A stretch of DNA of 64,000 nucleotides. Source: Chloroflexota bacterium (lineage in GTDB: Bacteria > Chloroflexota > Anaerolineae > Anaerolineales > Villigracilaceae). The translations under genes and the position numbers were made by a program. Location: positions 186,001 through 250,000 of the forward strand of contig JACRBN010000005.1 in NCBI GenBank assembly GCA_016213105.1, read 5' to 3'. Under the pieces are notes generated by a model that was given only the letters and a program-made list of their open reading frames with translations, did no database searches and was not told the origin of the DNA. Below are positions 15,912 through 23,819 of the stretch, in pieces (position 1 is the stretch's first letter; every line of letters starts with the position of its first letter).

Positions 15912-18773
15912 ATGAAGATCACCCTTCTGAAAACAAATCATGTGAAAAATCCGTTGGGATTTGCGCTTGATAAACCAGTTTTTTCATGGATTGTCGAGGA
16001 TACTCAAAATAAAAAGCAAATATCTGTACAAGTAGTGATTTCAAAGGATGACGGGTTCACTCATATCCTTTTCGATAGCGGCAAGGTGGCTGGTTCTAAG
16101 ATCAATGGCGTTGCTTATTGCCCAACCATAAACTTAGCGCCAAGGGCACGATATTTCTGGAAAGTCAGGGTTTGGGGGGAAACTGAAAGCGCAGAAAGTG
16201 AAACCGGCTGGTTTGAGACCGCCAAAATGGACGAACCTTGGCAGGCGCAGTGGATCACGCCTGAATTTCCAGACAACCAGATCCATCCATATCTGTTCAA
16301 GGACTTCGTGATCCCTGCAAAAGTGATTTCAGCGCGAGCCTATATCTGCGGGTTGGGACTGTACCATTTTGAGTTAAATGGTCAAAAAGTCGGCGACGAG
16401 CATTTGACACCGTACCTGAACGCTTATGACCAGTGGATCCAGTACCAGACCTACGATATCACTGAACAGTTGAAAACGGGTTCCAATCTCATCGTGGTGA
16501 TGCTCGGCGACGGCTGGTACAAGGGACGCTACGGTTTGCAGGATTATCCCAACGAGCCAAAGCCTTACGGCGAGCAGTTCGCGCTGATTTGCGAGTTGCA
16601 CATTGAACTTGAAAATGGCAGGCGGCTGGTGCTCGTCACGGACAAAACCTGGAGCGCCGCGCCCGCCCCGGTGCTTGCCAGCGATATCTATGACGGCGAA
16701 ACCTATGATGCGCGCATCGCCAAGCCAAATGGAAAAGGTAAATTCTCTGGCGTGAAAAACATCGCGCTGGATACCAAGAAACTGCAAGCCCGGCGCTCTT
16801 TGCCGGTAAAAGTCAACGAAAAGATTAAGCCCATTGCCCTGATCCAGACCCCGGCGGGGGAGACCGTGCTCGATATGGGGCAAAACATGACCGGGTGGCT
16901 CCGCTTCAAGACCAGCGCCCCATCCGGGACGCGTATCCATCTGCAATTTGGCGAAGTGTTGAACAACGGAAATTTCTATCGTGACAACCTGCGCACCGCC
17001 AAAGCGGAATATATCTACATCGCCGATGGGACTGAAACCGTTGCCGAGCCATATTTCACCTTTTTCGGGTTCCGTTATGTCAAAGTTTCAGGCTGGGTGG
17101 GCAACCTGAACCCGGACGATTTCACCGGCTGTGTGGTGTACTCGCAAATGGACATCACCGGGCAGATCGAAACATCCAACGCGAAGGTCAATCAATTGTT
17201 CAGGAATGCGCTCTGGGGGCAGAAGGGTAACTTCCTCGACGTGCCCACCGACTGCCCGCAGCGCGACGAGCGCCTTGGCTGGACGGGCGACGCGCAGATG
17301 TTTTCCGGCACCGCCTGTTTCAACATGGATTCGGCGGCGTTCTTTGCCAAGTTCGGGTATGACATGGGCAGGGAGCAGGCGAAATTCGGCGGCATGGTTC
17401 CGTGGGTGGTTCCCACGGTGAGCATGACCGGCGGCGGTTCCAGCGCCTGGGGGGACGCTGCCGCCATCATCCCGTGGAATGTGTACGAGTTTTACGGCGA
17501 TAGGTCCATTTTGGAACAGCAATTCGAGAGCATGTGCGCCTGGGTGAAATACATCCGGAAAGCCGATGACGCAGCAGGCGGCAAACGCCTGTGGACAACC
17601 GGTTTTCACTTTGGCGACTGGCTGGCGCTCGATGGGAACGATCCCAACTCTGCGGCGGGCGGCACCCCTGAAGATTTCATTTCATCCGCCTATTATTTTT
17701 ACTCGACGCGGCTGGTAGCGCGCGCGGCGGTGGTGCTGGGGAAGAACGAACAGGCAGCCCGCTACGGGGCGCTTGCCGAAGAGATCAGAGCCGCCATCCA
17801 GAAGGAATATTTCACCGCCACTGGGCGGTTGGCAATCGGTACGCAGACTGGACTGGTGCTGGCGTTGTTCATGGAACTGGCTCCCGAAGCATTCCGCGCG
17901 CGGGTCATCGCTGACCTGATCGCCCGCCTGCGGAAGGATAAAGTCCACCTGCGGACGGGGTTTGTCGGCACACCCTACCTGTGCCGCGCGCTGTCGAACA
18001 ACGGCGCAAATGAACTGGCGTACCAACTCCTGCTGAACGAAGATTACCCATCCTGGCTGTATGCGGTCAACCTGGGCGCAACCACCATCTGGGAGCGCTG
18101 GAATTCGCTCCAGCCGGATGGCTCGTTCAGTTCGGTTGAGATGAATTCTTTCAATCATTACGCCTACGGCTCCATCGTCGAGTGGATGTACCGCGATATG
18201 TGCGGTCTGAACCCATCATCCGGCGATGACTCGATGCCAGGGTTCCGCCGCGCGCGCATCGCGCCCAAACCCGATAAATCCATGCAGTGGGCGAAGGCAA
18301 GTTACCGCTCCGCCGCCGGTCTGTTCGAGAGCGGCTGGAAAATCGGGGATGATGGCAGGTTGTCATTCGAGTTCAGCATCCCGTTCAATGTTGAAGTGCA
18401 GGTGATTTTGCCGGACGCGAAGGTGGGGGAGATTGTTATCAATGGGCAAAAATCCAAACAGGGTATCCAGCAAGGCACGGAAGTGGTTTTGCAACTGGAC
18501 TCCGGTCACTACCAGGTCGAATATTCGCCCACCCGAAGTTATATCGAAACGCTCAGCACCTACGTGCCAGCCGTGAAAATTCTCCAGAATAAAATGGCAA
18601 AACGCGCCTTGGTGCGTTTCATCCCGATCATCGCGGTGATCACCGATGAAATGGTTGCCGCGATTGGCAATGACAGCATCCGTGATCTTGCTGCCACGCC
18701 CTATCTGAAATTGAGCGAAAAGCAGTTGTATGAAGTGGATCGGGTGTTGAGCAAGTTCCCCATCAAAAAATAA
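15912..18773 (+). CDS. GH78 alpha-L-rhamnosidase
   Basis: A 953-aa inverting glycosidase that removes terminal alpha-L-rhamnose. Domain order: N-terminal beta-sandwich with FSWIVE and ARYFWKVRVWGE, a carbohydrate-binding-like domain with the ISARAYICGLGLYHFELNG motif, then the (alpha/alpha)6 barrel. The barrel has the family signature DCPQRDERLGWTGD (about 446-459) and TTIWERWNS (about 724-732), carrying the acidic catalytic residues. There is no signal peptide, so it is probably cytoplasmic. The last ~70 residues form an extra helical module shared with the next gene's product (see 18555). It lies in the glycan operon, 26 bases before the GH2 gene. Confidence 0.93.
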   Translation: MKITLLKTNHVKNPLGFALDKPVFSWIVEDTQNKKQISVQVVISKDDGFTHILFDSGKVAGSKINGVAYCPTINLAPRARYFWKVRVWGETESAESETGWFETAKMDEPWQAQWITPEFPDNQIHPYLFKDFVIPAKVISARAYICGLGLYHFELNGQKVGDEHLTPYLNAYDQWIQYQTYDITEQLKTGSNLIVVMLGDGWYKGRYGLQDYPNEPKPYGEQFALICELHIELENGRRLVLVTDKTWSAAPAPVLASDIYDGETYDARIAKPNGKGKFSGVKNIALDTKKLQARRSLPVKVNEKIKPIALIQTPAGETVLDMGQNMTGWLRFKTSAPSGTRIHLQFGEVLNNGNFYRDNLRTAKAEYIYIADGTETVAEPYFTFFGFRYVKVSGWVGNLNPDDFTGCVVYSQMDITGQIETSNAKVNQLFRNALWGQKGNFLDVPTDCPQRDERLGWTGDAQMFSGTACFNMDSAAFFAKFGYDMGREQAKFGGMVPWVVPTVSMTGGGSSAWGDAAAIIPWNVYEFYGDRSILEQQFESMCAWVKYIRKADDAAGGKRLWTTGFHFGDWLALDGNDPNSAAGGTPEDFISSAYYFYSTRLVARAAVVLGKNEQAARYGALAEEIRAAIQKEYFTATGRLAIGTQTGLVLALFMELAPEAFRARVIADLIARLRKDKVHLRTGFVGTPYLCRALSNNGANELAYQLLLNEDYPSWLYAVNLGATTIWERWNSLQPDGSFSSVEMNSFNHYAYGSIVEWMYRDMCGLNPSSGDDSMPGFRRARIAPKPDKSMQWAKASYRSAAGLFESGWKIGDDGRLSFEFSIPFNVEVQVILPDAKVGEIVINGQKSKQGIQQGTEVVLQLDSGHYQVEYSPTRSYIETLSTYVPAVKILQNKMAKRALVRFIPIIAVITDEMVAAIGNDSIRDLAATPYLKLSEKQLYEVDRVLSKFPIKK
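18555..18765 (+). other. Helical C-terminal module shared with the GH2 protein, copy 1
   Basis: Encodes STYVPA, ILQNKMAKR, FIPIIAVITDEMVAAI, SIRDLA and KLSEKQLYEVDRVLSKF. It aligns along its length with the module in the next protein. The pattern (residual-helix, FIP core, SIR.L, L..KL..ID..L) suggests a small helical bundle. A similar helical module is, from memory, found at the C-terminus of other bacterial polysaccharide enzymes. Confidence 0.75.
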
Positions 18774-18799
18774 GATTTCGGAACCGCAAAAGGAACCTT

Positions 18800-21700
18800 A
18801 TGCCTGTCACTCCAAAGTTCATTGACCGAAACGATTTTTCAACCGAAACCGGTTCACTGAGACCTGGCGAGTCCGATTTTCGGAACGAGATCTGCCTGAA
18901 CGGGCGCTGGGATTTCCAGCCAGTGAGCCTGCCAGATGGTTTTGTGACGGGTGAAACCATCCCCGAACTGCCGCTGCCCCAGGATGGTCAATGGGAGAGC
19001 GTGAAACTGAAGGTGCCATCCCCCTGGAACATCAACGGCTTTGTGGATGCCGATGGTATTCCCGGCGGCGATTTTGTCTGCTATCCTAGTTATCCCGAGC
19101 GCTGGAAACAGGTCAAGATGGGCTGGATGAGACGCACGCTCCATGTGCCGGAAGATTGGGAAGGGCAGTACATCCTGCTCCACTTCGAAGCGGTGTGCGG
19201 TCACTGCCAGGTTTACATTGATGGGCAAAAGGTGGGCGAGCATTTTGACAACAGTATGCAGCGGCAATATCCGTTGGATGCGTTCGTCACCCCCGGAAAA
19301 AACCACGAGTTATGGGTGGGCGTTCGCGCGCCGGAACTTTTCAGCGTAAACAGCGATTCCGGTAAATTTACCTACCCAACCGGCTCTTTTTTCAACATGA
19401 ATACCGCCGGCATCTGGCAGGATGTTTATTTGCTGGCTGTTCCCAAAGTGCATGTCAAAGATGTTTTTGTGCAACCAGATCTGTCTGCCGATCAACTAAG
19501 GGTTCAGGTGACGATCGAAAACCGCAGCGAGCAACCAGCCAGTTTAACCGTCGATGGCGTTGTCAAAGCGCTTAAACCGTTCTCGTTTCCGGATGATGGT
19601 ATTCAGGTTCTGCCTCATCATGACCTGGAAGATGTCCCTGTCCTTGAATTTCCCAGCGGGCACATAGATATTGCCCCGAATGCAGAAGCCGTCATCACAC
19701 TCAAAGCAACTGTATCTGGAAGACTTCGCCAATGGGATACGGAAAATCCCAACCTGTACGCGGCGCTTGTCACACTGGCGCAGGATGGAAAAACAACCGA
19801 CTGCAGATATACCCGCTTCGGCTGGCGGGAGTTCAGGATCAAGAATGGTGATTTTTACCTGAATGACTGCAAGATCCAGGTCAAAGCCGACTCATGGCAC
19901 TTTATGGGCATTCCGCAACTGACGCGGCGGTACGCTTTTGCGTGGTATAAGGCGCTTAAAGATGCCGGTGGGAATGGGGTTCGTCTCCACGCCATGCCCT
20001 ATCCCACTTTTTACCTGGAAGTTGCCGACGAGATGGGGATATGCGTCCTGGATGAAAGCGCCATCTGGGCAAGCCACACCGCATTCAACTTCGATGAGCC
20101 GGTCACCTGGGAGCGTTTTTCTGCGCACGTGGCGCGCCTGGTGCGGCGGGATCGCAACTACCCATCGGTGATGGGCTGGAGCGTGGAAAATGAAGTGTGG
20201 ATGGCGCTTGAACAGCCGTTCCAATCCCAGGAAAACATCGCGCGGGTGGGGGAGCATATCTGCAAACTGATGGACATCGTTCGGGAACTTGACCCCACGC
20301 GGGACTGGATCAGCGCGGACGGCTCCCGCGATTGGGATGGGCGCTTCCCCACCAGCGTTCTCCATTACGAGAACAAGGACAACTACAATGGGATAAAGAG
20401 CAAAGCCGGGAAACCCGTCGGTGTGGGCGAATGTACCATCGGATATTATGGCACGCCGAAACATGCCGCGGCGTTTGGCGGTGACCTGGCTTACCGGAGC
20501 ATCGCAGACCGGATGAATGGGGTTGCCATCGAGTCTTATGGTCAATTGAAAGCCCAACTGCTGGCAGGTTTTAGTTACCTGAGCGTGTTCAACCTTGCTT
20601 GGTACAGTTTGAAACCCTTACCGCTCGGGCACGCCTACCCCGAAAATGCCCCAACGCTTGCGGATGGCATTTACTTTGGCGAGTATCAAGAAGGGAAACC
20701 GGGCGTACAGCCTGAGCGGCTGGGTCCGTATTGCACCACGCTCAACCCCGGATACGAATCCAACCTGCCGCTGTATATCCCGTGGTCTATGTATGATGCC
20801 ATCAAGGAAACATATTCTTCTGATGCTCCGTCACCTCATGAAGCGGAACGCGAATCCCCGCCGCAAAAACCATTGCCAGTGATCGAACAGTCGGAGCCGG
20901 TGATTTTCTTTGGTAAAACGGACGGCGTTCACTATCAAGGCTTGAAAGCCGGCGGGATTCAGTTCAGTGACAAAGGCGCTGGAATTATCTACGCAGACCT
21001 GGCAACGATATCCTTTATCCAAAAATGGCGCCTGCAAAGAAAAGTAAACGCGCTTAAAAAGCGTGGGGGCACGATCTTCTTATCTGGGATAACGCCCGCA
21101 TCTGAGCATTTGTTGGAAAAACTGCTCGGCGGGAAGATCGAGATCGTCGAGCGGGAAGCGTCTTCGTTGGTCTTTGCCGGGGAGTACGCCAATACAGACC
21201 CGCTGGTGGATCATTTCTGTTTGCAAGAATTGTATTTCTCTGAAGATGAAGATGCGGTCATCCAGCGGTACGGCATTCGCAGTGATGGCAAAGCGCTGCT
21301 GAAATCTTGCAGTTGCGACTGGCGCATGTGGAATTATCGTAACGAGACATCGAAAACCGCCGCGCTCTATAGGAGCGAAAAAGAAATGCCCCCCGCCGAC
21401 GCGCTGGTAAAGGTCACCCTGGGCAAAGCAAGCGTGTTCCTATGCACGATCGAGATGCGGGAAAATCGTTCCACATCCGAGCGGAACAGGAAAAACCTGT
21501 GGAAAAAACTCATGCAAGCCACAGGCGCTCGAACAGACGCCAACGCTGGAAAGGATGCGGCTTTCAGCACCTATACACCCGCTGGGCAAATTCTCAAAAA
21601 CCCGCAGGCAAAAGCCACTGTGCGGCGTTTTATTCCCATGATTGACATGCTGACGGATGACATGATCGCCGAGATCAGCGCGTTCAGTATCCGCGAACTT

Positions 21701-22357
21701 GTCAAAATGTATGGCAGGTTGCTGATGTTGAGCAGTAAAAAACTGGATCAAATTGACCAGGCGCTCAGTGAAATCGTTCTGGAGGAGGGGAATCCCATAA
21801 ATACCGTTGTGCTGGAAAGGAATCAGATTACCCGGGTGCTGGCTGCCGGATTTTTTGCGGGGAGTGACCCCGTCAGCATGTTGGATGAAGACTTTTTGGG
21901 CGGGGAAAGCAGCGCGGCTCCCGCACCGGGAGATCAAATTGTCCGGGGTAACTTTTCCACCCAGTGGCAGGTTGCAACATTCAGCGCGGATGGATTTCAC
22001 TTCAACGAAATGACGTTTCAAGATTCAAAAGAGTATTCCGCGAGTTATATGAGTTTTTATCTCACCAGCCCCCGGCGGCTGGATAACCTGCTGATCGAGC
22101 CCAACGTTCCCCAACTCTATTTGAATGTGGAAACGGGCTGCGGTCTGCGGGTCTGGCTCAACGGGAAAGAAATTTTCACCAGTGGGCAGATTCCGGAAAA
22201 ACCGGTCAATATGAAGGTTCCGTTGCTGCTCCAAAAAGGAAATAACCATGTCTTGATGAAACTCGTAAATGCCAACACGGATTATTCTGTAAAAGTGTTT
22301 TTATCATCATCCCATGCTGATTTTGTTAAACTACTCACTGGAGCGGTTGAGCGGTAA
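18800..22357 (+). CDS. GH2-family-type glycosidase, multidomain
   Basis: A 1185-aa protein. The N-terminus (LNGRWDFQP..., KVPSPWNINGF, MRRTLHVPEDW) is the jelly-roll sugar-binding domain of GH2. The TIM barrel follows, with acid/base Glu in WSVENEVWM (about 460-468) and a probable nucleophile Glu in PVGVGECTIGY near 541. After ~residue 680 comes a long extra region without a recognised family, then the ~70-aa helical module shared with the rhamnosidase (about 922-995), then a beta-sandwich-like C-terminal domain (LYLNVETGCGLRVWLNGKEIF). No signal peptide is seen. It could be a beta-galactosidase, beta-glucuronidase or beta-mannosidase, and the sequence alone does not decide. Located between the rhamnosidase and the transporter. 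Confidence 0.82.
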   Translation: MPVTPKFIDRNDFSTETGSLRPGESDFRNEICLNGRWDFQPVSLPDGFVTGETIPELPLPQDGQWESVKLKVPSPWNINGFVDADGIPGGDFVCYPSYPERWKQVKMGWMRRTLHVPEDWEGQYILLHFEAVCGHCQVYIDGQKVGEHFDNSMQRQYPLDAFVTPGKNHELWVGVRAPELFSVNSDSGKFTYPTGSFFNMNTAGIWQDVYLLAVPKVHVKDVFVQPDLSADQLRVQVTIENRSEQPASLTVDGVVKALKPFSFPDDGIQVLPHHDLEDVPVLEFPSGHIDIAPNAEAVITLKATVSGRLRQWDTENPNLYAALVTLAQDGKTTDCRYTRFGWREFRIKNGDFYLNDCKIQVKADSWHFMGIPQLTRRYAFAWYKALKDAGGNGVRLHAMPYPTFYLEVADEMGICVLDESAIWASHTAFNFDEPVTWERFSAHVARLVRRDRNYPSVMGWSVENEVWMALEQPFQSQENIARVGEHICKLMDIVRELDPTRDWISADGSRDWDGRFPTSVLHYENKDNYNGIKSKAGKPVGVGECTIGYYGTPKHAAAFGGDLAYRSIADRMNGVAIESYGQLKAQLLAGFSYLSVFNLAWYSLKPLPLGHAYPENAPTLADGIYFGEYQEGKPGVQPERLGPYCTTLNPGYESNLPLYIPWSMYDAIKETYSSDAPSPHEAERESPPQKPLPVIEQSEPVIFFGKTDGVHYQGLKAGGIQFSDKGAGIIYADLATISFIQKWRLQRKVNALKKRGGTIFLSGITPASEHLLEKLLGGKIEIVEREASSLVFAGEYANTDPLVDHFCLQELYFSEDEDAVIQRYGIRSDGKALLKSCSCDWRMWNYRNETSKTAALYRSEKEMPPADALVKVTLGKASVFLCTIEMRENRSTSERNRKNLWKKLMQATGARTDANAGKDAAFSTYTPAGQILKNPQAKATVRRFIPMIDMLTDDMIAEISAFSIRELVKMYGRLLMLSSKKLDQIDQALSEIVLEEGNPINTVVLERNQITRVLAAGFFAGSDPVSMLDEDFLGGESSAAPAPGDQIVRGNFSTQWQVATFSADGFHFNEMTFQDSKEYSASYMSFYLTSPRRLDNLLIEPNVPQLYLNVETGCGLRVWLNGKEIFTSGQIPEKPVNMKVPLLLQKGNNHVLMKLVNANTDYSVKVFLSSSHADFVKLLTGAVER
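21562..21780 (+). other. Helical module shared with the rhamnosidase, copy 2
   Basis: Encodes STYTPA, ILKNPQAKA, FIPMIDMLTDDMIAEI, SIRELV and LSSKKLDQIDQALSEI, aligning with the module at 18555-18765. Here it is internal, followed by another domain, whereas in the rhamnosidase it is terminal. Confidence 0.75.
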
Positions 22358-22414
22358 AAAGGCAAATAATAAAACGATCAGCGACTTCCAAAAACTTCAA
22401 AAAGGAAAACCGCA

Positions 22415-23800
22415 ATGAATGAGACAAAACAATACTACAACCTGAAAAGAAAGATCCTGATGAATCTGATCTCCGCCGGAACGGCTTTGTTGACGGTGAT
22501 TGTGACCAGTTCGTTCATGAAGTTCTATACGGATATGGTTGGTTTGAGTCCTGCGATTTATGGTGTGATCTTCCTGATCTTTAGCATCTGGAACGGCATC
22601 AACGATCCCATCATCGGCTACTGGGCGGATAAGCGCCCCTTCCTGACCGGGCGCGGGAAATACACCCCCCTGATCCGTTGGTCTGTGCCGATTATCGGCT
22701 TCTCGGTCATCGCCCTGCTCTTTGCATCTCCCAACTGGAATGAGATGGTGACCGCCGTTTATCTTTTGATCCTTCTGGTGATCTACGAGGGCGCCAATAC
22801 ATTATTGGGCGTCAGTTTCATGGCGTTTACGGTCAACACCTTTCTGAGCACGACGGAACGCACCCAGGTGCAGGTGATCGCCAGTTACGTCAACCAGATT
22901 CCCGTTTTCCTGGGCGGCATGATCCCCGTCTGGTTCCTGACGGGCGAATACAGCCGCGAGACCGTGATCGCGATCTTTTCCGGGGCGTTCCTGTTCGGGC
23001 TTTTGCTGATCTGGATCGGCTCACGCTTCATCCGCGAAGACGAAAAATTTTATGAGCGTCTGGAAGTCACCCAGGGATTGAAGGAATTGTTCACGCTTGG
23101 AAAAGACCTTTTCAAGGATAAGACCTTTGCCATTTTTATCTTCGCCTTCCTCTTCATCCAGGCTGGCACCGGGAATTATTTCTCCGGCTATCTATATTAC
23201 ATGGACAATGTGCTGGAAGTTTCCGGTCTGCAAGCCACGATCCCCGATGTGCTGACCGGCGTCGGGCAGATGATCCTTTTTCCCTTCATCATCATGATGG
23301 TGAAAAAATACGGTTCCCGTGACACCTTGTGGAAAGGGTTTCTGATCGCATTCGTGGGACACCTTGTGTTGACCTTGCCGATTAACTACTGGATCGCCGC
23401 CGGGACGTACATCGTCATCCTGCTTGGCTACGGGTTTGGTTCTGCCATCAACCCAGCGATCACCGGTTTGGTTGTGGATCACGTTGAGCTTAAAACTGGT
23501 AAACGTCAACCGGGCGTGGTGAGAGGCATCATTGCCATCTTGATGCTGCCTGCCACCAGCATGCAGCCATTGATCTTGAGCGCCTTGCTCAGCGCAACAG
23601 GATACATCGGTGGAACCAAACACCAGACCGCCGAAGTGGTAAGTGCAATTCGATACGGAACCGGTCTCATCCCTGCCTTGATCCTGATCGTTGGCATCAT
23701 CCTGTTAGCCCTGGTGCCGCTCAATCACAAACGCGAATTGGAGATTCAATCTGCCATCGAAGAAAAGCATGGCAAGCGGCTGGGTGTCGAAAATTTATAG
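22415..23800 (+). CDS. GPH-family sugar:cation symporter (MelB type)
   Basis: A 461-aa, 12-helix transporter of the glycoside-pentoside-hexuronide family. The diagnostic helix 1-2 region is present: FMKFYTDMVGLSPAIYGVIFLIFSIWNGINDPIIGYWADK, with the N-D-P motif that couples cation and sugar. RGKYTPLIRW matches the following RPF/RGKYRPW-type loop. It predicts uptake of an oligosaccharide or glycoside with Na+ or H+. It sits between intracellular glycosidases and appears to be the only importer of the locus, so transported substrates are probably short (di- to tetrasaccharides). AAAGGAAA precedes the ATG. Confidence 0.92.
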   Translation: MNETKQYYNLKRKILMNLISAGTALLTVIVTSSFMKFYTDMVGLSPAIYGVIFLIFSIWNGINDPIIGYWADKRPFLTGRGKYTPLIRWSVPIIGFSVIALLFASPNWNEMVTAVYLLILLVIYEGANTLLGVSFMAFTVNTFLSTTERTQVQVIASYVNQIPVFLGGMIPVWFLTGEYSRETVIAIFSGAFLFGLLLIWIGSRFIREDEKFYERLEVTQGLKELFTLGKDLFKDKTFAIFIFAFLFIQAGTGNYFSGYLYYMDNVLEVSGLQATIPDVLTGVGQMILFPFIIMMVKKYGSRDTLWKGFLIAFVGHLVLTLPINYWIAAGTYIVILLGYGFGSAINPAITGLVVDHVELKTGKRQPGVVRGIIAILMLPATSMQPLILSALLSATGYIGGTKHQTAEVVSAIRYGTGLIPALILIVGIILLALVPLNHKRELEIQSAIEEKHGKRLGVENL

Positions 23801-23819
23801 CCCATCACGAAGAAGAATC

